A stretch of DNA of 64,000 nucleotides from contig QLIY01000746.1 of assembly GCA_003260075.1 (NCBI GenBank), forward strand, positions 2,673-66,672, given 5' to 3'. Shown piece by piece: positions 1-11,656 of the stretch (the first letter of the stretch is position 1; every line of letters begins with the position of its first letter). The notes beneath the pieces were generated by a model that searched no databases, was not told where the DNA came from, and worked only from the letters and a program-made list of their open reading frames with translations. This stretch comes from Phallusia mammillata. Lineage: Eukaryota > Chordata > Ascidiacea > Phlebobranchia > Ascidiidae. The translations under genes and the position numbers were made by a program.

Positions 1-202
1 TTTCCGCATTGACAGCCAAACTGCTTTGAGGGTTCTATTGAAGAAGTTAAAAGCACTTTGAAAAAAACAAGCTGAGATTTAATATGCAGCTTCAGCCTTT
101 ACATTTTAAAACATAGTTATTCTTTATAAAATAGCAGTGGATCATTTGATTTGCCTCGTCTGTTTAGTAAAACAAAAAGTGAAGACAAAAGAGCAAAAAA
201 GA

Positions 203-2022
203 ATGAAGGCGATTTTGATCATCGCACTAATGGTGGGAATAGCGCAGGCCCAGCCTAACATTAACATCGACTGCGCCTCCTCATCTGTTGAAATACAGTA
301 AGTGATCCTTTAGCAGGGGTGGCTAAACGGCTCTCGAGCCGCATGCGGCGCTTTGAGTCTTTGATTGCGGCTCTTTAATGTTGCACATACATTTCCCCAT
401 CGTGCAGTTGTTTGACCAGATGATAAAGCAATGCATTCTATGGTATTAACAATAGACCGACTGTTTGTAATAACCAGTAAACCTTCAGCAAACGAACATT
501 ATTATACAGAAGCGTGATAGCTTGTGCATTGTAGTCAAATATATTGTCAGATTTAAGCTATATGTCAGGGCTGACAATAAAAGCATTTTACATTTGTATT
601 GCTGCTTATACTAGCAATAACTGCAAAGTTTAAACCTGTGTGTCTTATCTGTCAAACTTTGCTCAATCATTACAAAACTAGCAACTTGAAACGTTATTAC
701 GAAGCTAAATACAAAAACTTTTCCGTCATATCAGCCTAATATCAAACACCTTGCAGCCCAGGTGGAGACTCACAGTATCACCACACAACAATAATCATTA
801 TTTGATAGCGTACACTTCATTGTGAGTGAATTAATTCGTTTTCAATTTTTTGTGTTGCGGCTCTTTTCAAACTAAGCTTTGTGATATGCGGCTCGAACAT
901 AAAGCGGGTCTGGCCACCCCTGCCCTATAGCCTTTACCATTACCCCAAAGGCACTTTTCGCCTCATTCCATTTTTCATTGTTTCAGATTTAGCGAAACGT
1001 TTTTGGATGGATTGGTCATCATGCCTGTAAGGTCAGTTTTCTTTCTGAAGCCCACAGATGATCTGTCACAAGTTTATAGTCAAAGTCCACCAGTTACCCC
1101 TTGCAGCACCACTGATACAGGAGACGTTCTGTCGGTGACTTTCAGCAATTTTCAAGACTGTGCATATGCTATCGCGGTATGTAGAACTTAAGTTAAGTAT
1201 GCCACAAGGCCTATAGTCAGGTTTGTCTAAAATGTCGATAGGAAACGGTAACGGTAAAATACATTAACTGTTGTTCGAAAAGGCTTTCAACAGTCAATAA
1301 AAAGTGAATTAGTTATATGTCAACAGTAAAACAGAAACACATTCCTAAGCAATAAAAAGTATTTTCAAGTTCTGACCTGTACGCTAAAGAACTTTAAAAC
1401 AGGCATTAAAATTTGTTAATGCGGAATAGCTTAACAGATTAAACATGTCAGTGTGAGTGCTGGTTAAGCGCGCTTTTCGTAAAAACAACTATAAGGACAA
1501 AAGCGCTTAGACTCCTCGCTATTGCCTGAAGTGACTGTTTTACTTATTATGTTCATAATTTATGCTTTGCAAGTAAAATGTAATTGCTGAAATGCTTCGC
1601 GGGATAAAAAGGGTTAAAAGCCTTTGACTTAGTACATTTTTTTTTCACATAAAATATAAACCACGTAGGTTTATAACGCAAAAAGTTATAGTGTACACTT
1701 AATAAGTTAACATTTTCACTCTTTTGCCTTTGATTGCGCACAATCGTACAATGCATTCATGTTGGTATGTTAACCAAATATTTTTCACCGTAAATTTAGC
1801 TCTTGTTCGTTTGTTCAATCTTTTTCTATCGGTTGTACAAGGTCTGAATGTGTCATGGTATTAGCGCGTAAGTCAATAGTTTTTTTTCACTTTTCTTTTT
1901 TTTCATTTTTTTTCATTTTTTTCACGGGGTTCGAACCCATGCAGGACACTCCCGGAGACGAATCCCGATCAAGGTTTTTATGTCTGTTTATGGGTCAGGC
2001 GCGCCAGGCTATTCGGCCAAGT

Positions 2023-2120
<98 letters not shown>

Positions 2121-4550
2121 TATGTGGGTCAGGCGCGCCAGACCATTCGGCCAAGTTCCTGCCCCTCGTAACTACATTACATGCCAGAAACCTATTGCGC
2201 CCTCCATTGGTCCATAACGTTTTAACGTTGTGCAGCTATGTTCCACCTTGGTGACTGTTTTAGTGTAATTCTGTTGCAGTATGTTTTTGACAAAGCGAGA
2301 AAACTCAAGGTAGTTAAGATTTTTGCCAAGGGAAACGCATAAAAAAAGATAAGAACACACAACCCTGTTTCCCAAGTTGGTTTCACTGACCAATGAATCA
2401 CGTAACCGACATTTTTCTGTTTATTCATAGCATAACGCAGGGGAAATAACATACACCTACCGAGGAGTCCTACTCACTATGCATGACAGCGTCGTGGAAA
2501 GAGATGTCCGTCATTATTTCACATTTGAATGCATTTACAGTGACACCTACGACGTTGCAACTGGTCCAATTACAACCTATCTGTCGTAAGTAAAAAACAA
2601 GTAAAAATGTTTCAGTTCCTGCACAACTTGCACAGTATTGGTTCCACCTATGAAAATCAGTGCCTCTCCAACGTTTTAATCATGCAGCACACTAAAAACT
2701 GAACATTTTACATACCGAAACGCATAAATTTAAAACAAAAATAAGTTGCAACATCCCCCCCCCCCTCCAACGTTTTAATCATGCAGCACACTAAAAACTG
2801 AACATTTTACATGCCGAAACGCATAAATTTAAAACAAAAATAAGTTGCAACATTGATGTGAAAAGCAGTACATGATTTTAGTAAAAAAATACGGTAAACG
2901 AGTATCTACTACTGGCAAGCACATCTGTATGAATCTGACTAACGAGTATGTCCGGATACACTTGGCAACTATCTCACTGTACACTTTTGTTCTCCGTGGC
3001 ACACAGTTAAAGCATCACTGTTGTAGAGCATGATTTAGGCATATGAAAATCGCATACCTATTCATCAATTTAGGATTAGCACTAACACTGGCTCAATTTA
3101 ACACAACAGCAGAAAAAAGAATTAACATTTACACAACTTGTCAGGAGTTTCTTCACCGGCGAACAGTTGGATGCGACAATTACACCTGTCTTGTCTCTGT
3201 GGTACGATTCCGCTTTCTCAATCCCACTTCCTCCAGATCGCGGCACTTCAACCGACGACACAATCTATGTGACTATTTCGAGTGGAAGCTTCTTTCAAAT
3301 CGAGGTATTATTTTTAACCCTTTTTTCAATTGGCTATTAATGCCTTTTGCAAATGCCATCTATAGCCCAGGCTAATTAGGCAGATTTTAAAAAACACAAA
3401 TATATAAACGTTAACGGTTAACACAAAACTGATAAATTTCCATGAGGAGAATTGCTAACTTAAAAAAAGATTATTGTTAATTTGACATAAGTAAGAATGT
3501 TTACAAATAAAACGCTTAGTTGACTGAAGTCAAATCCACAGTACTGCCGTGTCTTGGCGATGTAATACACAGCAGTCTACACTTGTATTTACAAAACCAC
3601 TTATTGACAGGTCATCACTTGCATCACAACTGTGGAAATAGGAGTAACGGGATTTTCTGATCGTTCGAGAATTGAGTTTATAGAAAACGGTGCTGCAGTG
3701 GAAGGGAGTGTAGTCATAGGCGCACTCAAGGCAACTACTGCTGACTTTTCCTTCAGCCCAAGCATAAACAATTTCGGCAATAAAAACACCACTCTGATGT
3801 GCGAAGTGGAAGTCTGTGATTTGGTTAACGCCCCCGGAGGATGCTCGGTAAGTAATCGTCTGCTTGTTATGCAAGAAACAACACAAAATAAAATAGATTT
3901 ACATACTTCGTTGTAATTCTTAGAAACGGCGCAAACGAGAAACGGATGAGAGCGGCGCAAACGGGCATTATATCGTGTCAGCCTCCTTCCGAGTTGTACC
4001 GCCTAGTGAGGTCTCCCTGCAGGAGGAACCAGTTGCTGATGTGTCGAGAGACCCAGATGTTTCTGAGCAAAACCCTGAAACGGAATTATCCACAAGCACA
4101 ACTGAACCAGCTACAACCACTTCTGAACTATCTACAACCACTGATAAACCAACTACAACCACTTCTGAACCAACTACAGCAATCTCTAAACCATCCACGA
4201 CCACTCGTGAACCATCTACAGTCACTACCAAACCATCTACTACGACAACAAGCAGAGTTGCCCAGAAGAAGCCCAACAACCGTAAACCACACAAAGTCAA
4301 CCAACACCATAACCAGCATCCAGGTGCTGGTCCAATTTCACAAGTCATGAACGACGATGACACCAACAAGCATGATCAAGAGGCTTCCCAAAGCGTTTTT
4401 GAATACATGAAGAAGGCAGATGTGTTGTTCTACTTGGCCATTGCACTACTGGCGCTTATAGTGGTTGCTATGATGGTGGTGATGTACAAAAAATGTGTGA
4501 GAAATAAGAAAGTCGCCCGCGTTGAAGATCAAGAATGGGCCAAAAATTAA
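203..4550 (+). CDS. ZP1: single-ZP-domain type I membrane protein, array copy 1
   Basis: Six exons: 203-297, 987-1176, 2431-2585, 3145-3304, 3611-3847, 3924-4550; all phases agree and give 487 aa. A signal peptide (MKAILIIALMVGIAQAQ) is followed by a ZP domain spread over exons 1-5 with eight cysteines, the number typical of type I ZP domains. Exon 6 opens with KRRKR (residues 280-284), the furin-type site that ZP proteins carry before their membrane anchor, then a stalk of repeated Thr/Ser/Glu-Pro, a membrane helix (about 446-467, VLFYLAIALLALIVV) and a 20-residue tail ending DQEWAKN. ZP domains polymerise into extracellular matrices, so I infer an egg-coat, tunic or epithelial matrix role; the sequence does not say which. 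Unlike many egg-coat ZP proteins it has no EGF or trefoil module. Intron 1 holds a hAT-like element, intron 2 a tRNA-derived SINE and a 96-C assembly join. Confidence 0.88.
314..922. mobile_element. hAT-like non-autonomous element in ZP1 intron 1
   Basis: Ends CAGGGGTGGCTA...TGGCCACCCCTG form terminal inverted repeats of hAT type, flanked by an imperfect 8-bp target duplication (tcctttag / ccctatag, 6 of 8). No transposase ORF. A copy without its left end lies in ZP2 intron 1 (6524-7092), while the sequence just before it (6436-6512) carries the same intron without the insertion, giving an empty site. Confidence 0.8.
1880..2023 (-). mobile_element. tRNA-derived SINE
   Basis: On the minus strand there is an A-box-like stretch (TTGGCCGAAT), a B box (GGGTTCGAACCC) and then an A-rich tail with repeated TGAAAAAAA units, the layout of a tRNA-headed SINE. 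The head resembles a Leu or Ser tRNA with a long variable arm. The head is repeated after the 96-C run (2120-2160), an allelic overlap. It could also be a decayed tRNA pseudogene. Confidence 0.5.
2024..2119. other. 96-C assembly join
   Basis: A pure C run with the same roughly 40-bp sequence (gggtcaggcgcgccag...) on both sides. It is an unmerged contig overlap, and the poly-proline reading frames across it are artefacts. Confidence 0.85.
2667..2853. repeat. Allelic duplication around an 11-C join, ZP1 intron 3
   Basis: The segment 2667-2754 recurs at 2766-2853 with one visible mismatch, separated by the C run 2755-2765. This is the clearest short example of the join artefact. Confidence 0.85.
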
Positions 4551-6340
4551 CTTTTGGATTCATCCAAACTTGGTGCACCTAAACTATCTATAGATCTGTA
4601 TATGTGTGTGAATATGTTGTGACATTTTTGCGATTTGTGGAAACGTATATAACCGGAACAAAGCTTTGAAAATGCCTCTCCCCCCCCCCCCCCCCCCCCC
4701 CCCCCAAAAAGTCCACATCGAGTGATAAATATATTATAAGTGACAACAAATTTGCTTATCTGTGACATTTTCGTATATTCCACACAGCAAGTGATATAAC
4801 GCAGCTGCTCCAATTTCCATAGCACAATACTATTACAATATATAGGCATTTTAGATTGCGATGTTACGTTACTGTGTACGTTGTCGTCTAATTTTTTAGC
4901 AAATGTTTCGAGTTTATATGAATTTAAAACCAATTTGTGCTACTTTAAGGCTGACGTCGGTTTTAGTTGCACTAAAACTGATGGCCAGTAATGTAATCGC
5001 ATATACGAAATGCACATTCTTTATTTAAACCAGAGCAGTGCAACATTTTTCGTCGGTGGGCCATTGTGGAACCGAACAAGCAATATGACCATACCAGTAT
5101 ATTACTACACTGCTTCGATAATAAAGCATACACATAGCGCACATACGTACGAGAACGGAAACTATGTTGCGAACGATCCTGCGTTTAATTGTCTTTTGTT
5201 TTACAGGAAGGATTGGCCTTAAATAGAGGGCCTTAATCATCAGATGGTTGTTCCTACAAAGACGTCTTATGTGATACTGTTCAGGTACTGTGAAATAGCA
5301 TGTTATGTAACCTTAGCCAGTTGAGTCAAATCTTGTAAATCGGGGCGTTTTCTACACAGAATTGAAAGCAAGGCTAACAAGATACAGAAACCGCAAAATC
5401 ATAGCAATCCGTTTTCACATGGATTCGCAACCCAAAACTCTCTAGCAATCCCAAAAACTAGAACACTTCAACAACTTATGTAGAAGTGTTCTAGTTTTTT
5501 GGGTTGCTAGAGGGTTGAAACCAATGTCAGGTCCCCGTGGGACAACATACCTCCAAAAACGTAACCCCAACTTCGTGGGCTTCGTAGTCGCGCCTAATCT
5601 TTTATCCAACAAGCATGTTGTAAAAAGGTGCTCGTTAAACATATGGACTATGTGCAAAAAGTAAATTCGCCTATTATAAAATAGAAGAAAATTTGCTGCA
5701 GTGGGTTGTAAACCAATGAAAAAAAGCGGTGTTTTTTAAAGCTATTAAGTTTTCAAGTAATTGGCTAAGGAACGTAATAGAAGCGCAGAAAAGCTGCACA
5801 ATTGATTAAACCTTTTCCATTGAATCTGGGTTGTAAGTGGGCCTAACATTTGTACCCGAAATGCCCCGAACCCGAAGGTACAGGCCTGAAACCGATTGTT
5901 TGCAAAAAAAGTATGCTATATATAGACTGAAAATTGTCGAAATCGCGGCATAATTGATGCCAAGTGTGAAGTCAAACCTAAATGAGGCGTGTTTTAGTTA
6001 AAGCTGACAACTGTACATTAAACTAAAATGTAATGGAATTATGCTCTAAGCAAGTTTTTTTGTTCATGGTGTTTTTAAATGAGTATGCAATGGGTTTTCC
6101 GTATTGACAGCCAAACTGCTTTGAGGGTTCTATTTAAGAAGTTAAGAAACACTTAAAAAAACAAGATGAGATTTAATATGCAGCTTCAGTCTTTACATTT
6201 TAAAACATAGTTATTCTTTATAAAATAGCAGTGGTCGCTTTATTTGCCTCGTCTGTTTAGTAAAACGAAAAGGGAAAACTGTATCAGAGCAAAAAAAAAA
6301 CAAACTAAAACGGAAACCGAAGACAAAAGAGCAAAAAAGA
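4551..6340. other. ZP1-ZP2 intergenic region
   Basis: It holds the conserved array 3' block (4645-4675), a 26-C run (4680-4705), the conserved upstream block (5170-5255), a hairpin (5442-5510) and, from about 6098, the roughly 240-bp region before the start codon that closely matches 1-203 in front of ZP1. No gene seen. Confidence 0.7.
5442..5510. repeat. Hairpin with 28-bp arms
   Basis: The arms 5442-5469 and 5483-5510 are near-perfect reverse complements (core ctagaacacttc / gaagtgttctag) around a 13-nt loop. It could be a foldback element remnant. No gene is associated with it. Confidence 0.6.
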
Positions 6341-9300
6341 ATGAAGGCGATTTTGATCATCGCACTTATTGTAGGAATAGCGCAGGCCCAGCCTAACATT
6401 AACATCGACTGCGCCTCCTCATCTGTTGAAATACAGTAAGTGGTCCTATATAGCCTTTACTATTACCCCAAGGCACTTTTCGCCTCATTCCATTATTCGC
6501 TGTTTACAGATTCCCCCCCCCCCTGAGTCTTTGATTGCGGCTCTTTAATGTTGCACATACATTTCCCCATCGTGCAGTTGTTTGACCAGATGATAAAGCA
6601 ATGCATTCTATGGTATTAACAATAGACCGACTGTTTGTAATAACCAGTAAACCTTCAGCAAACGAACATTATTATACAGAAGCGTGATAGCTTGTGCATT
6701 GTAGTCAAATATATTGTCAGATTTAAGCTATATGTCAGGGCTGACAATAAAAGCATTTTACATTTGTATTGCTGCTTATACTAGCAATAACTGCAAAGTT
6801 TAAACCTGTGTGTCTTATCTGTCAAACTTTGCTCAATCATTACAAAACTAGCAACTTGAAACGTTATTACGAAGCTAAATACAAAAACTTTTCCGTCATA
6901 TCAGCCTAATATCAAACACCTTGCAGCCCAGGTGGAGACTCACAGTATCACCACACAACAATAATCATTATTTGATAGCGTACACTTCATTGTGAGTGAA
7001 TTAATTCGTTTTCAATTTTTTGTGTTGCGGCTCTTTTCAAACTAAGCTTTGTGATATGCGGCTCGAACATAAAGCGGGTCTGGCCACCCCTGCCCTATAG
7101 CCTTTACCATTACCCCAAGGCACTTTTCGCCTCATTCCATTTTTCATTGTTTCAGATTTAGCGAAACGTTTTTGGATGGATTGGTCATCATGCCTGTAAG
7201 GTCAGTTTTCTTTCTGAAGCCCACAGATGATCTGTCACAAGTTTATAGTCAAAGTCCACCAGTTACCCCTTGCAGCACCACTGATACCGGAGACGTTCTG
7301 TCGGCGACTTTCAGCAATTTTCAAGACTGTGCATTTGCTATCTCGGTAGGTAGAACTTAAGTTAAGTATGCCACAAGGCCTATAGTCAGGTTTGCCTAGG
7401 GTAGTAATTCTTAACCTTTCATAGGTCGTGCCCACCTTAAAAGAACCCTATAGGAACCCATGGCCCCCTTCAGTGCTAGATTAAGGGTCTGCTGGCCTGT
7501 AGGCACAATTATAAGTGGCCCGAAAATCAGGGTTGCAAACTAAAAAATTAGAATTAACAGTGTTGCCAAATCATTGTCAGAAAGATCGTTGTTGCAACTA
7601 TAACACTAGGTACCGTGCAAAAACTTGGTCATATGCCTAACTAAATAACAACTTTTGCGCGAGTATTTTTTAAGTGGCCTGGATTTTCTGATTTTGAAGT
7701 GGCCTGATTTTTGACTGGCCTGTAGGCACGTGCCTACTTTGCCTAATGGTTAATCCGGCACTGGCCCCCTTGAGTAACCCCGTGCTCATCGCAAACTGCA
7801 GATAAACAATTCACTAAACTTAAATTCAGGATCCATCGGTAAGTTATATGTATTAATTTTTTCGTGAAACATATAAGTCTGGCGTTACCCCGATTTTTGT
7901 AGTTAAAAACTTAGGAATAAAAAGCTTAGAACCCCCTGTATGGTGGCGGCCGATGGCTGCCACAATGCATTTCAAAGGCAATGGTAGTTCTCGGCCACGG
8001 GTTGAACAAAAAATGTTTTTTTGCTTTTTATTTTTTTGAAAACTTTTTTTATTTCATTTTTTTCCTTTTGAAATATTTTTTGTTTAAAAAAATTTTGTAA
8101 TTATTTTTATTTATTTTGGAATATTTTTATTTTTTGTAATTTTTTATAGGTTATTTTTATTTTTTTGAATGGCAGCTGTCGGCCACCATACCCCTGGCCT
8201 GTTAAAGAAACATATTTGTCAAGCACTCACTTCATATTTCACTCTTTAAACACATTACCTCACCTGAAATTATAAAGCGTTATAAAGCACATAGGTTTAC
8301 AACGTAACCGAGTTATACATAGTGTACACTTAAGGAAGTGTTCTATTTAATTTTCTTTCTTTTTGCATTTGTTTGCGCACAACCGTACAATGCATTCATG
8401 TTGGTATGTTTACCAAATCTTTTTCACCGTAAATTTGTATTTGCACAGAAAATAAAATAGCCATCATTAAGACATAAATTTACTAGCATCGTACAATATC
8501 ACAAACTATACCTCGGTTTGATGAATTTTCCAGTTCTGACCAAACCTAAATACCTCAGATCGAAAAGTACAATTTCTCCGATATATGCTCACATAGTTAT
8601 AAACCAGTGGTTCCCAAACTATGCGCCGCGGCACACTTGTGTGCCGCGAGATGTCATTAGGTGTACCGCCAAAAATACTGAAATTAAAATCTATCAAGTA
8701 GAGCGGTAGTACCAGGTGCTTAGACCACTAGGACAACATGCTCCACGTCTCTGGGATGTTCAACTAGGCTATTTAACTATGAGAGTGACCTGTATAGCGG
8801 CTTTATGACCTCATAGTTAGTGCCTTTGTTAGCTAAAAAATTATTCAAATGTTCGAAGTGCGCCAAATAATTTTTGTTTTTTCGAAAATGCGCCTTAAAA
8901 GAAAAAAGTTTGGGAACCACTGTTATAAACACTCGAGTATTATAGGTGCCTTATTACCGCCACCTACCGACGCTATAATTTTTCGATTGGGCAACCTTTT
9001 TCTAAAGGGAGATTAACCATGTCTTTATAATAGTATTTACAAGAAACCACTTGTGCACTGGTTTGCGCTCAATAACGTTTCAACGGTGCGCGGCTATTTT
9101 TCGGCTTGGTAACTGTTTTAGTGTAATTGTGTTGCAGTGTGTTTTTGACCAAGCGAAATAAACTCAACTCAAGCCGAGGTGGTTCAGATTTTTCGCATGA
9201 AAAAAAGACAAAACACACAACCCCGTTGGGCCAAGTCGGTTTCATTGCCTTTTTTAATCACCTAACCCAGTGGTCGGCAACCTTTTTTTTATTACTGCGG

Positions 9301-11656
9301 ACCGTTTTTGAAACTGAAATTTTATCGCGGCCGACCTTAAAAAGCTACAAATATTCAGCAATAACAACGCCTAAAATAGTTTATCATACCCAGGATACGT
9401 GGGCAAAATGTTTTGAAGCATTTTACCTAAAAAAGTATATGGCCCGGTAACGAACTCCTCGCGGACCGGCGGTTTATGCCGACCACTGACATGACCACTC
9501 ATTTTTTTTGTAAATTCGTAGCATGCCGCTGGACAAATCACATACACCTACCGAGGAGTCTTACTCACTATGCATGACAGCGTCGTGGAGAGGGACGTCC
9601 GTCATTACTTCACCTTTGAATGCATTTACAGTGACACCTACGACGTTGCAGGCGGTCCAATTACAACCTATCTGGCGTAAGTAAAATAGCATGTAAAAAA
9701 AGTTAAATTCTTTTTCAAAAAATCATCACACCTTAATAAGGTTTCTACCTATATGAATTAGTGCATTTCCAACGCTTCAATCTTGCAGCACACCAAAAAT
9801 GCGCCTTTTGTTCGCATTTTAGGCCGAATTGCATGAATTTAAAAAGAAAAATTTTTTTTTCAAAAAATCGACGAACCTATCCTTACACATTATTACAAAA
9901 CGCGGGGGAAATAGCTTTAAACACTGTATGCACGTCCGCATCAAGTCTTAAAACACCAAAGAATGTTTTAACCTCAAAAAGCGAATATTTCGCGGGAAAA
10001 GTTGTAAAAATCACTGGCATTATACAGGTATAACTTTACAGGTAAAAATCCCTACTAAGAGTACAGGAAACTACAAATCCCCCCCCCCGTGACTATTACC
10101 AACAACAATATCTTCCAAATTGAGGTACGTTGTTACTGTTTTTACATACTGCGCACACGTATAAACAGGCAAGACAAAATGTCAAAACGACTTACGCCAA
10201 ATTAAATTGTTTTTTTAAGTAAAAACTCTTTTCAGCATGTCTAAAATACCTCAAGTCAAGGCTCACAAAGAAAGAGTGCAATTCAAAAAAAATTAACCGA
10301 TTGAGACTAACTGCTTAGCTGTTATTTGGACATAAAACTCCTTTTTCAAGGTAATTAGATGTTCCACATCGGTAGNTTTTTTTCACTAAGCGAAATAAAC
10401 TCAACTCCCAAGTTTCAATTTCAACTCAAAAGTTTGGTTTTCAATCTGTGCCCTGAACTTTGACCTTTACTCTTTGCATACAGAAATTTCTTTTCCATGG
10501 ACATGGCCACTGCTACAATGACGCCAGTTCCCCCCCCCCTTGTTTTTTTAAGTAAAAACTCTTTTCAGCATGTCTAAAATACCTCAAGTCAAGGCTCACA
10601 AAGAAAGAGTGCAATTCAAAAAAAATTAACCGATTGAGACTAACTGCTTAGCTGTTATTTGGACATAAAACTCCTTTTTCAAGGTAATTAGATGTTCCAC
10701 ATCGGTAGAAAGGGCATTTGGTGATCGTTCGCAAGTGGACTTTATAGATGCTGGAGCTGCAGTGGATATGGGTGTAATTTTAGGCACACTTCAAGCCACA
10801 ACCGTCGATTTTTCTTTCATGCCGGTTGTTAACGGTTTTGATGACAGAAACCTCACACTAATCTGTGAAGTGGAAGTTTGTGATTTGGTACAAACTCATA
10901 CGGGATGCTCAGTAAGTGTGTGTTTGATCGCAATGATACCCGTTAACATATACACAACGCAATACTGTATACTTTAAACTCCAAACTAGAATCTCCTAGC
11001 TCGTTGCTTGGTGGATGAAGACTTTTAGTATTTTAAAACACACGTTGTGCTTACAGAAAAGGCGCAAACGAGAAACAGAGGAAAGTGGTGCAAACGGGCA
11101 TTACATTTTGTCAGCTTCCTTCCGTATTCTACCAGATTCTGAACCACCCAGTGATAAACCCCAGCAGAACCAACCAGTAGCCGACGTACCAAGGGACCCA
11201 AGTCAGCCTCAGCAAATTAACGACGAAGAAATATCCACATCTACCACTGAACCAGCTTCAACTACACAACAACCATCCACAACCACTGATGAACCATCAA
11301 CAACCACTGATAAACCATCTACAACCACTACCAAACCATCTACTACGACAACAAACAGAGTTGTCAAGAAGAAGCCCAAAAACCGTAAACCACACAAAGT
11401 TATTCAACACAATAACCAGCAACCAGGTGCTGGTCCAATTTCACGAGTCATGAACGACGATGACGACACCAGCAAGCATGACCAAGAGGCTTCCCAAAGC
11501 GTTTTTGAATACATGAAGAAGGCAGATGTGTTGTTCTACTTGGCCATCGCACTAATGGCGCTTATAGTGATTGTTATGATGGTGGCGATGTACAAAAAAT
11601 GTGTGAGAAATAAGAAAGTCGCTCACGTGGCAGATCAAGAATGGGCCACAAATTGA
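6341..11656 (+). CDS. ZP2: ZP-domain membrane protein, array copy 2 (exon 4 incomplete in assembly)
   Basis: Exons 6341-6435, 7156-7345, 9522-9676, an exon 4 remnant 10089-10124, 10684-10911 and 11057-11656. Same architecture as ZP1: signal peptide, ZP domain, KRRKR at the start of exon 6, Thr-rich stalk, membrane helix, tail ending DQEWATN. Only the last 12 codons of exon 4 (ending NIFQIE) are present; the rest is replaced by a C run at 10079-10088, so the break is most simply an assembly gap and not a pseudogene. If exon 4 were the usual 160 nt, the protein would be about 475 aa. Part of exon 5 appears twice (10348-10375 and 10684 onward) across an N and a C run. Intron 2 carries several nested hAT-like elements, which make it the longest in the array. 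An AATAAA lies just after the stop (11667-11672). Confidence 0.82.
6524..7092. mobile_element. 5'-truncated copy of the ZP1 intron 1 hAT-like element
   Basis: Begins directly after the C run 6513-6523 and matches 353-922 with no difference that I can see by eye. The left end is missing only because the contig starts there. The left-hand contig (6436-6512) lacks the element and ends at the exon 2 acceptor, so the two contigs look like an empty and an occupied allele. Confidence 0.75.
7471..7763. mobile_element. hAT-like MITE in ZP2 intron 2
   Basis: Ends CAGTGCTAGATTAA...TTAATCCGGCACTG with a perfect 8-bp target duplication gccccctt (7463-7470, 7764-7771). Same family as 50440-50615, recognised by the shared internal stretch about a transverse 'ggcacgtgcctac' motif. 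No coding capacity. Confidence 0.85.
7933..8195. repeat. Inverted-repeat element, AT-rich core
   Basis: Arms tatggtggcggccgatgg (about 7939) and its imperfect complement ending ggccaccata (about 8190) bracket a T-rich core. Probably another MITE; I could not define a target duplication. Confidence 0.5.
8605..8922. mobile_element. hAT-like MITE in ZP2 intron 2
   Basis: CAGTGGTTCCCAAAC...GTTTGGGAACCACTG with a perfect 8-bp target duplication ttataaac at 8597-8604 and 8923-8930. The interior includes a short palindrome (gcggcacacttgtgtgccgc). Confidence 0.9.
9268..9488. mobile_element. hAT-like MITE in ZP2 intron 2
   Basis: CAGTGGTCGGCAACC...GCCGACCACTG, flanked by acctaacc / acatgacc (6 of 8 bases). 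The interior is AT-rich with no transposase. Confidence 0.75.

Noticed and set aside
1855-2217. ORF with a long poly-proline run
   Set aside because: It exists only because of the 96-C assembly join; the flanks are duplicated SINE sequence.
3530-3960. Minus-strand ORFs opposite ZP1 exons 5-6
   Set aside because: Antisense shadows of exons proven by conservation across four copies.
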